From Criblamydia sequanensis CRIB-18 (GTDB taxonomy: Bacteria > Chlamydiota > Chlamydiia > Chlamydiales > Criblamydiaceae), in NCBI RefSeq assembly GCF_000750955.1, contig NZ_CCEJ010000012.1:33317-97316 (forward strand): a stretch of DNA of 64,000 nt, given 5' to 3'. The notes beneath the pieces are model-generated. The model saw nothing but the letters and a program-made list of their open reading frames with translations, ran no database searches and had not been told where the DNA came from. This document shows positions 44,654-52,528 of this stretch, one piece after another. The position numbers were made by a program, and so were the translations under genes. The first letter of the stretch is position 1. Each line of letters begins with the position of its first letter.

Positions 44654-47600
44654 ATGGAAGATCTGCACGGTATTTTTGGTTTCTCGTCCCCTACTTATTC
44701 TGTCGAAGACTTCGAATATTCTCCAATAGAATATTCTCAAAAAGTAGAGGACATCGCCGCAGTGGCTTACGGCTCTCTTTATCAAATAGAGGAATTAAAT
44801 AACCCTTCTCCCTCTTTAGACGGTCGAGCTGTTAAGCAAAGAACTTACGCGTTACCCAAAAATACTATTGAGCTTCAAAGCCTGTATAATTCTCTTTCAA
44901 TAGAAGAGAAGAAAAAATTCACAGAAACCCTACACTATTTATTCAACTATTATGAAAAATGGGTTCAGGAAGAGGATAGCAAAGTATCTATTTTCAATTC
45001 GATTCAGGCTCATGGAGGAACTTTAGCTTTCTCGCTTGACTCACCTTTTATAGAGGATTTACTTGAGCCGCTTGCTCAAACCTTTAAAGAAAAAGACCAC
45101 CCTCTTATCGATTCAGCCTACACCTTTTTCTTGCGCTGCGTCCTTCGAATCTCAAATGCTCCCTTCCCGGTTTATTCCTATAGAGATCAAAACCTAGACT
45201 TTTTAAAAAGCATTTCGCCGTCTTTTGCCGAAATAGTTGACAGAATCAGTCAGGAAAACGAATTTCCACGTTGTGAAAAAGATTATTTTAATGAGGATCA
45301 TGCCATAGCAATGCGCCTTTTATTAAAGAAAAATATTATCTTTTTTAAAAATAACCTTCATGCCCTTCTTCAACCAAGAGTTGAGGGTCAAGCAAAACTC
45401 TTAAAAGATACGGTAGTCACTGTTTGTCTTTTAAAAAAGTGTGCTTCTCGAAACGCGGATTATCATAAAGTGACAAAAGAAAAAAATACCGTAGACATTT
45501 ATTCAGACAATTTTTTTGTTGCATTTGATGAAAATGGCTTTCCTTCTTCGTTTAAACATTTCAATGGCAACAATAATTTTATTAGGAAGCATCTTTCAAA
45601 GCATTCCCTTTTAGAGATAGATAGATTAAGCAAGACAGTTATATCTGACGAAACTAGAAAAGAATTAGCTAATTATTTGCTTGATCCGAAAAAAGCTCAA
45701 TCCTGTGAGATTCTTCTCCTTTTTCATAAAACAGAAGAGGTCTGCATTTCTCCCTTTCTTGAGACTTCATATCATTATGAAGACCTTGCCTTAAACACCG
45801 GGATTAAGACAAGCGAAGTGCTTTATTTTTTAAAGAACCCATTAAGTCCAAACTGGAAAGCCAAGGGAGTAAACATACCCTCTTTTCGTCCCATAAACCC
45901 AAATTCCCCGAAGGTTTCTGACTTGCTAAAGCTACAAAAGCTTTATCGCACTCTTCCCCTTGATGAAAAAAACGAAATCACTAAGACATTATCTTTTTTA
46001 TTCGATGCTTTTGAAAGTTGGCTTTCTAAATTTCAACGTTCACGCTTTCTTTCAGAATGTCTTAACTCCTATAAAGGGTTACTTTCTCTTCCCTTGCAGT
46101 CAAAGCATTTAATGTCTTTATTTGTGACTTTGGCGCATCACTTTGAGAATCAAAAGAACGATAGGGTTGAAACCGCGCACCGCTTTTTCCTAAAGCACAT
46201 ATTAAATCTAACCACGGAAAGAGTGGATATCGAAGAAAGCCTTTTTAAAAAAATTATTGGAAAAGTATCCTTAAAGTATGTCGATATTCTTTTTGAAGCT
46301 GCCAAAATCAATCCCTGCAAAGTCAACGTTTTTGAAATCAGCAAAACGGATAAAGTTAAACCAACTCATGCACTAGCACTCTTTTCTTTACTTTTAAAAA
46401 GCCTTTGTTTTTTTAAAAATAACCCGGAAGCTCTAATAGAACCCCAAAAAAACTGTAGAAATAAAAAATTTTTGAGACATCAAGAGGTGTCTGTTTGGTT
46501 AATAAGAAAACAGCCTTCCAACAAGATCAAGAATCCTTATATTAACCCTTCAAATATTTATGTGAACGAAATTGGACTCCCGGCTTCTATAGTTTCCTAT
46601 AGCCCGGGGGTAACAAGAACAAAATCATTATCAATAGAGGAATCCCAAAAATGGATAGGGCTTATAGAAAATTCTTCTCGGCCGGAATATGACACCATTC
46701 CCTTTTTTCTTTTTTATAAGATTGAAGAAACTTTTTTTCCAAACGCTTCTTTAACCCAAAAAACTTATTTCGAAGATTTTGCCTGTAACTTAGGGCTATC
46801 TACAGCTGAAGTTCTTTTCTTTTTAAAAAATCCAAAAAGCTATTACTGGTTTCCTGAAAGTGTTCAGCTTTTAGACGACTTTAATTATTTAGAAGCCTTT
46901 GACAAGCTTGTGGAAGGCTCTCAAAATGAAAAGAAGTCCAAAAAACGTAAGGAGCCGCCTTCAGTCAAAAAAACTAGAGAACCAAGCGGAAAAAGAATTA
47001 AGGAGGCAGATCAGTCCATAGAGCTCCCCAAAGTACCGAACTATGTGGATAATTTTAGTCCTGTCAGCACCTCCTCAAATTCCATGGCTTGCTACTTTAG
47101 ACATAAACAATTTTTTGACAAAGCTATGGCCGCATTAGAGTCTTTTAATGAAAGGGGGTGCCAATCTCCTAAAGAAATGGCCCCAATTTTGGTTCAGCAA
47201 CCAGTCACGCTTAATCAAAGTCATCCTCGACGAGCTCAAAATCAAACTCAAGCAAGCTATGGTTATTATCTCCAAAAAACTATAGAAACGTCCCTTTCTC
47301 AAAAATTTTCTTTAGAAACACAAAATACGCATCCAGTTAGGGGATTTCAAAATATTGGCAATAGCTGTTATATCAATGCTGCTCTTCAAATCCTGAATCA
47401 TATTCCTTTTTTTAGAAACTCTATTAATAACCAAAAATATCTTGACTTACCAACGATTTTAGCAAGCGATATTCATGCAACGCTTAGAGCACCGGGAATA
47501 ACCCTTGATCTCTCTAATCTAAATGCCTTCATCAATAATATTCAAAAGCAAGGAAGCGATAGAGAACCTGTAGATCATTCTGAATTCTCAAAACCCGCAA

Positions 47601-48418
47601 ATTCAATTGCCTTGAAGTATCTTGTAAAAAAAGCTTTCATTGAAAAAGGAATTTTAGATAGCCTAAAGGAAATTTTCCGCTTATATAGTGCAAAAGTTTT
47701 CCCTGAAGGCTCTATAATTCAAAGTATTTCGCACCTAAGGTCTTATTTATTCCAAACAATTTACTATCCTGAGACTAATTTAGAGTCTATGCAAGACCCT
47801 GTGCAAGTTTTAGAAAAAATCTTTTTCTCTTTAAATATGCACACCACCCTTATCAAAGAAAAATTTTCATTAGGGGGGAAAATTCGGCTTGGACAACGTG
47901 AAGAACAGCTCTCAACTATCCTGCAGCTTTCTTTGCCTCCGGATTCCAAAAACCTAACTCTCCAAGAACTTATCGATTTGAATTTTTCTAGAGTTGTTTT
48001 GCATGATGATGACCCTCTTAGAACCCTATCTGAAACAGGGGAAATATATGAATCCAAAGATTGGGAAGAAGAGTACTCTCTTGAAAATCCGAATACAAAA
48101 TATTTAGTATTCCAATTAAAGAGGTATTATCAAACAACTGAAGGAGAATTTCATAAAAATAGCAACTTATTCACACCTTCTAAAGTTCTTAATCTAGCAA
48201 GAGCTTTTAAGTCAAAAAATCCAAAGTTTTATCAGTTAAAAGCTGCCATTTTGCATGATGATTATGGCTCAAATAAAACTAACTTTGGACACTATACTTC
48301 ACTTGTTGAAATAAAAGGTGATTGGCATCTCATGAACGATTGGAAAGTAACACGGCTTCCCTTCCCGGAAAAGATGTTAAGCGAAAGTTATATTTTCGTT
48401 TTAGAAGCCGTTGAATAA
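44654..48418 (+). CDS. USP-type deubiquitinase, candidate host-directed effector (paralogue 1)
   Basis: 1254 residues. Layout: residues ~74-402 and ~425-735 are two copies of a module I cannot assign to a family, each starting like 'LYNSLSIEEKKKFTETLHYLF' / 'LYRTLPLDEKNEITKTLSFLF' and ending '-TSEVLYFLKNP' / '-TAEVLFFLKNP'; a linker ~735-895 contains a strongly basic patch (~759-786, KKSKKRKEPPSVKKTR); then a ubiquitin-specific protease domain ~896-1254. USP signatures: 'GFQNIGNSCYINAALQ' with Cys905 and oxyanion Asn900, 'KYLVFQLKRYYQ' (~1149-1160), and 'FGHYTSLVEIKGDWHLMND' with His1213 and Asn1228. The CxxC zinc pairs common in the USP finger are not seen. Bacteria lack ubiquitin, so a host target is inferred. 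No signal peptide; type III secretion is likely but not shown. Confidence 0.88.
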   Translation: MEDLHGIFGFSSPTYSVEDFEYSPIEYSQKVEDIAAVAYGSLYQIEELNNPSPSLDGRAVKQRTYALPKNTIELQSLYNSLSIEEKKKFTETLHYLFNYYEKWVQEEDSKVSIFNSIQAHGGTLAFSLDSPFIEDLLEPLAQTFKEKDHPLIDSAYTFFLRCVLRISNAPFPVYSYRDQNLDFLKSISPSFAEIVDRISQENEFPRCEKDYFNEDHAIAMRLLLKKNIIFFKNNLHALLQPRVEGQAKLLKDTVVTVCLLKKCASRNADYHKVTKEKNTVDIYSDNFFVAFDENGFPSSFKHFNGNNNFIRKHLSKHSLLEIDRLSKTVISDETRKELANYLLDPKKAQSCEILLLFHKTEEVCISPFLETSYHYEDLALNTGIKTSEVLYFLKNPLSPNWKAKGVNIPSFRPINPNSPKVSDLLKLQKLYRTLPLDEKNEITKTLSFLFDAFESWLSKFQRSRFLSECLNSYKGLLSLPLQSKHLMSLFVTLAHHFENQKNDRVETAHRFFLKHILNLTTERVDIEESLFKKIIGKVSLKYVDILFEAAKINPCKVNVFEISKTDKVKPTHALALFSLLLKSLCFFKNNPEALIEPQKNCRNKKFLRHQEVSVWLIRKQPSNKIKNPYINPSNIYVNEIGLPASIVSYSPGVTRTKSLSIEESQKWIGLIENSSRPEYDTIPFFLFYKIEETFFPNASLTQKTYFEDFACNLGLSTAEVLFFLKNPKSYYWFPESVQLLDDFNYLEAFDKLVEGSQNEKKSKKRKEPPSVKKTREPSGKRIKEADQSIELPKVPNYVDNFSPVSTSSNSMACYFRHKQFFDKAMAALESFNERGCQSPKEMAPILVQQPVTLNQSHPRRAQNQTQASYGYYLQKTIETSLSQKFSLETQNTHPVRGFQNIGNSCYINAALQILNHIPFFRNSINNQKYLDLPTILASDIHATLRAPGITLDLSNLNAFINNIQKQGSDREPVDHSEFSKPANSIALKYLVKKAFIEKGILDSLKEIFRLYSAKVFPEGSIIQSISHLRSYLFQTIYYPETNLESMQDPVQVLEKIFFSLNMHTTLIKEKFSLGGKIRLGQREEQLSTILQLSLPPDSKNLTLQELIDLNFSRVVLHDDDPLRTLSETGEIYESKDWEEEYSLENPNTKYLVFQLKRYYQTTEGEFHKNSNLFTPSKVLNLARAFKSKNPKFYQLKAAILHDDYGSNKTNFGHYTSLVEIKGDWHLMNDWKVTRLPFPEKMLSESYIFVLEAVE

Positions 48419-48598
48419 CCTTTACCCAATCCTATAGATTAAAAAGGTTTTATCAATCTTTTAATATAAGAGAAAAGGAACTCAAGATTTCATAAAAATC
48501 GATTCAAAATTTTTCATCGATGAAAAAAAATGACTCTCCAAAAAAAATATTGGGTTTTAGATACATTTTTCAAGAAAATAAATTAATAATATTCTCTA

Positions 48599-48626
48599 AA
48601 GACATTTATTTTATTTCTGTTATAAT
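48599..48626 (+). promoter_or_regulatory. Candidate promoter of the second USP gene
   Basis: TATAAT at 48621-48626 with AAGACA at 48599-48604 (4 of 6 to the -35 consensus) and a 16-base spacer, about 70 bases upstream of the ATG at 48696. The 277-base gap before this gene means it probably has its own transcript rather than relying on the first USP gene. Confidence 0.5.
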
Positions 48627-48695
48627 GAATGTTTTTAATTAAAATCATTTTTATTTTTGTTAATTATTATAAAACTATAGATTTATGTCCCTTTT

Positions 48696-51600
48696 ATGAA
48701 TCCATTGCCTACCTCGGATATTAATAGCGCCTCAGGGCAGCTTTCTTCTTTTTTTGATAAATTAACTACGCTTTTAGAAACTCAAAATGAATCCCTTTAT
48801 CAGGAGCTCGATCAAAAGGTAAGAGAGACTGCAGTCTCAATTATTGAAGCTCCTCAGGCTTCAAAAACTTCCCCTGTTCTTTTGAGTTATCCTGATCCTA
48901 TTTCCGACCCCAAAACTTTAGAAGCCCCTCAAGCTTTAAATACTTCCTCTGTTCTCTTGAAGTACCCAAGCACCCTTGAAGGACTAAGAACTTTTTATGA
49001 ATGCCTCTCGCCGGAAGAAAAGAAAGTTATGCGTTCTTCCTTTTCGTACTTGATCGAGGGTTTTAAAAGCTGGCTCTCTGAACTTCATTGGATTAAAGAA
49101 TCTTTTATTAAATTTAACCTTGAAATACATGGCGGCGATTTTTCATTTTCGATTCATGGAGCCCCTATGGGAGCTCTTTTAAGCAATTTAATAAAACCCT
49201 TCGTCAAGCAAAACACCGTAGCTTCTAGAGGAGCCCTTTACTTCTTCCTAACAAATATTCTAAAAATAACTGATAAATCAGAGCCTGTTTTTTCAAGCCG
49301 TGAAAAAAATTTAGAGCTTATTCATCAAACCTCTCCTTACTTTAAAGAATTTATTTTATCTATTTGCAAAAAGAATGAGTCTTTCAAACCTTTTAAAAGA
49401 TCATCAACCCCTGCAGTAATTGCCTTTATGACTCTTGCTAAAGGAACTATTAGCTACTTTTCAAAGTCCATAGAACATTTCTTTCAAGACGATAAAGAGA
49501 TTCTCTGCAACACCGAAATGCCGGTTTGTTTGATTCGAAATGGAATCTACCTGGAAAATGTTAATGTTTATTTTAATGAAGTGGGTTTTCCAAGCTTTTG
49601 CGACTTCAACTCTCACAATAAATTCGACATTCTCATCCAAGACCCCTCAACTAATCGAGTAAGGGCAACCCCTGATGTTTTAAAAAAAATTGCTCTCGCA
49701 TTAGAAAATAACCAATTCACAAATAAATGCCTTATCGTTATTTACGCACACCCTATTACAGAAGTAAGTCCTCCGATAGCGAAGCCCTACTTTGAGGTAT
49801 TTGCAAAAAACACAAGCCTTGTTACATCCCGGGTGGTTGAGTGTTTAAAAAACGCAAGTACCTTAGCCTGGTATGAAACTAGAATAAGCAGTTATCCATA
49901 TGAATCATTCTCAGATATCATTAATACCCATTATCACCAAGAGCGTCGTCCCGAGCCTAAGAAGCTTCAAAACGATAACACTATTCAAAGAAGAGAAGTT
50001 AATGATTTCAGGATGTTTGTCTCTTTTGGAGAATTCAAGACATATTTTCTAAACTTAAACACGCAGGATAATGAAAAAGTCAGACTGCTGCTTTCAGCAT
50101 TTTTTAACTTATATAACCTTTGGTTACTAGATTCTAATGCGATTTCTTACTTTAAACATTGTTTTGAAATTTTTGGCGGTCATATAGCTTTCTCTTTACA
50201 TGGTAAAGCAATTTTTTCCCTTTTAGAGAAATCCTTCACTGTTTTGCAAGGAAATAATACCTTCGCCACAAGATCTGCGGCCTATTATTTTTATAGACAC
50301 GTTTTAAGAATTACGGATGCATCGGATTCTGAATTGTCTAGCTTTGAAAACAATTTAATTGTATTGCGAAGCATTTCTCCCTCCTTCACTAATATTGTTT
50401 TGCAAGCAGCAAAGAACAATCCGATCAAAATTGATCCGGTGGCTATTAAAAGCTCTCCCGCTCATGCCGCTATTCACTTAGTCAGAGAAGCTCTTGCTTA
50501 TTTTAAAAAAAATATCAATCATTTGTTCACACCGAGTCAAGATATCTTATCAAATACAAAAATCCCCGTTTCTCTCTTTTCAAAACGCATGAAAATTAAT
50601 TTAGATACCATGATTTTTTCTTATAATGAAGCGGGTTTTCCTTATCATTGTGATCTAAAAAAATTGAATTCTTTTGATAACCTTGAGATTTTTCCGGCTA
50701 CAAGGAAACAAACAAGAAGTAAATCCGCTTACTTTTTAAGAATCGTGGCCGATGAAGAACTACAAAAGCTTGCAACCGTTTTTGAGAGTAATAAAGACCT
50801 TATTTCAAAAGGGAAAGCCCTTATTTTGTTTCATGCTTTACCCCGTGATTCAACATCTGTTACTTGCCCTCCCTATTTTGAGTTATTTGCAAAAAATACA
50901 GGTATATCAACGCCGGCCATTCTCGATTTTTTAAAAAATTCTCATTCATTATTCTGGAAGCGTACCTCGTTTATAAATTATGTCAATTTAAACATAGAAA
51001 AATGTCCTCACACTAATAAACGAATACTTCCGGCGGGAAAAAAAGAATTGCCTTCCCAGGATGCTAAGAAGTCAAAAAGTGTAAATCCACCAAGCGTTTC
51101 TTTGATTCCTTTGAAGAGTATGCTTTCTGAGCCGAGTACGTTTATCGAGCCAAGGGGTGCTGTACCCCCTTTTCATCAAGAAAGTGCAAACGACAAGCTT
51201 GCGCTTGATCACGAATCACTTCTTAGAAGAGTATCGAACCTTTCATCTAGTAACTTAAACGTAACTGCTATGCATCTTCAAGTCTTTAGAAGTGCGTTTG
51301 CCCAATTGGACGCTTTAAGACCCGCACCCCCTACCCAAGTAAAACCCCTGGTTCGGGAGCCCCGGCCTCTCAACCTTCAAAAAGGGCTTCCCATAGGCAT
51401 TCCGAATATTGGGAATAGCTGCTATATAAATGCCGCGCTTCACGCTATATTTAACATTGCTGAATTTAATAACCTCTTGAAAAGGAAGCAGTTTTATTTA
51501 AACTTGCAGGATATTCTCGAGTCTGAGATTAATGTACTTGTAAGAAAAGAGTCGCTTGAACCCTCCTTTAAAACACTTATTAATCAGTTCTTATTTGAAC

Positions 51601-52526
51601 TTCAAAACCTCTACCTTCAAAAAATTTATATCAACAATGACAAGATTACTTTCAAGGAGTTTTTTTCACTTGCTCTGCAACAAATAAAAGAGCCCCTTAC
51701 AGCTCAGCAAAATAATATATTGTCGACACTCTATATAAAAGCCGTTCCTGAACTTCAATTGAAACTGCAGCTGGATAGTTTCTCTGAAACCTATTCGAGA
51801 AGCATAAAATCTTTGCTCCCCGCAAAAGCCTACATTTTAAGAGACACTCTTTTCTTAAACAGGTTCACAGGTGATAAAACAGCGATGCAGGATGCCTCTG
51901 AAGTCCTTGAAAAGCTTCTTCCAGCTATTAATGTGAAAGCCGATTTGATTAAGAGGAAGTATCGTTTGGAAACAGAGGCTCTTCTTGGCAGAATAGAAAG
52001 TCAAACCATTAGCTTAATTCCAATATCCTTACCCTTGGCCACACCTCTTGTAAATTCGAATTGGACCCTTCAAAATATTTTTGATTTAGCTTTTAGTAAA
52101 ACGATCATGAAAGATAAAAATCCTCTCCAGATTGAAGAAGAGGGCCAAATTATTACTGAGACCTCTACTTGGGTAGAAAAACTCTCGCTTGAAAATCCTT
52201 CTACCTCTCATTTGGTTTTTCAGCTTAAGAGATATTCTCAAACAGGATCCTCTTATGAAAAAAACCCTGACCCTTTTTTAATTCCGGAAGACTATATTAT
52301 TGATTTATCTCTTGCTTTTGATGCACCGGCTAAAACTTGCTTATATAAAATCAAAGGGGTGATTTATCACCATGATAGGGAAAGGCGGCCTGACTCCGGC
52401 CACTTTACAACAGTAATAGAAAAAGAGGGTTCCTGGATTCACTTTGATGATGAGAAAACAAGTTTTGTCAACCCTAAAGACTTCATTGAAAAGGGATATC
52501 TCTTAATTCTTGAAAAGGTTAGCTAA
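48696..52526 (+). CDS. USP-type deubiquitinase, candidate host-directed effector (paralogue 2)
   Basis: 1276 residues with the same plan as its neighbour: module copies at ~91-393 ('FYECLSPEEKKVMRSSFSYL' to 'RVVECLKNASTLAW') and ~443-756 ('YFLNLNTQDNEKVRLLLSAF' to 'AILDFLKNSHSLFW'), a Pro/Ser/Lys-rich linker, and a USP domain ~900-1276. Catalytic residues: Cys909 in 'GIPNIGNSCYINAALH' (oxyanion Asn904), His1236 in 'SGHFTTVIEKEGSWIHFDD', and Asp1251; the 'HLVFQLKRYSQ' box is near 1170-1181. The two paralogues agree throughout but are strongly diverged, so the duplication is old. A ~90-residue N-terminus rich in Ser, Thr and Pro precedes the first module and could be a secretion signal. The end lies 2 bases from the convergent 680-residue gene. 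Confidence 0.88.
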   Translation: MNPLPTSDINSASGQLSSFFDKLTTLLETQNESLYQELDQKVRETAVSIIEAPQASKTSPVLLSYPDPISDPKTLEAPQALNTSSVLLKYPSTLEGLRTFYECLSPEEKKVMRSSFSYLIEGFKSWLSELHWIKESFIKFNLEIHGGDFSFSIHGAPMGALLSNLIKPFVKQNTVASRGALYFFLTNILKITDKSEPVFSSREKNLELIHQTSPYFKEFILSICKKNESFKPFKRSSTPAVIAFMTLAKGTISYFSKSIEHFFQDDKEILCNTEMPVCLIRNGIYLENVNVYFNEVGFPSFCDFNSHNKFDILIQDPSTNRVRATPDVLKKIALALENNQFTNKCLIVIYAHPITEVSPPIAKPYFEVFAKNTSLVTSRVVECLKNASTLAWYETRISSYPYESFSDIINTHYHQERRPEPKKLQNDNTIQRREVNDFRMFVSFGEFKTYFLNLNTQDNEKVRLLLSAFFNLYNLWLLDSNAISYFKHCFEIFGGHIAFSLHGKAIFSLLEKSFTVLQGNNTFATRSAAYYFYRHVLRITDASDSELSSFENNLIVLRSISPSFTNIVLQAAKNNPIKIDPVAIKSSPAHAAIHLVREALAYFKKNINHLFTPSQDILSNTKIPVSLFSKRMKINLDTMIFSYNEAGFPYHCDLKKLNSFDNLEIFPATRKQTRSKSAYFLRIVADEELQKLATVFESNKDLISKGKALILFHALPRDSTSVTCPPYFELFAKNTGISTPAILDFLKNSHSLFWKRTSFINYVNLNIEKCPHTNKRILPAGKKELPSQDAKKSKSVNPPSVSLIPLKSMLSEPSTFIEPRGAVPPFHQESANDKLALDHESLLRRVSNLSSSNLNVTAMHLQVFRSAFAQLDALRPAPPTQVKPLVREPRPLNLQKGLPIGIPNIGNSCYINAALHAIFNIAEFNNLLKRKQFYLNLQDILESEINVLVRKESLEPSFKTLINQFLFELQNLYLQKIYINNDKITFKEFFSLALQQIKEPLTAQQNNILSTLYIKAVPELQLKLQLDSFSETYSRSIKSLLPAKAYILRDTLFLNRFTGDKTAMQDASEVLEKLLPAINVKADLIKRKYRLETEALLGRIESQTISLIPISLPLATPLVNSNWTLQNIFDLAFSKTIMKDKNPLQIEEEGQIITETSTWVEKLSLENPSTSHLVFQLKRYSQTGSSYEKNPDPFLIPEDYIIDLSLAFDAPAKTCLYKIKGVIYHHDRERRPDSGHFTTVIEKEGSWIHFDDEKTSFVNPKDFIEKGYLLILEKVS

Positions 52527-52528
52527 AG

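Noticed and set aside
44590..48700. Whether the USP-like match might be a transglutaminase or papain-like fold instead
   Set aside because: The N-x-G-N-S-C-Y-I-N-A-x-L-Q start, the L-K-R-Y box and the G-H-Y/F ... W-x-x-x-[ND]-D end all occur in order and at USP-like distances in both proteins, which other cysteine protease families do not show.
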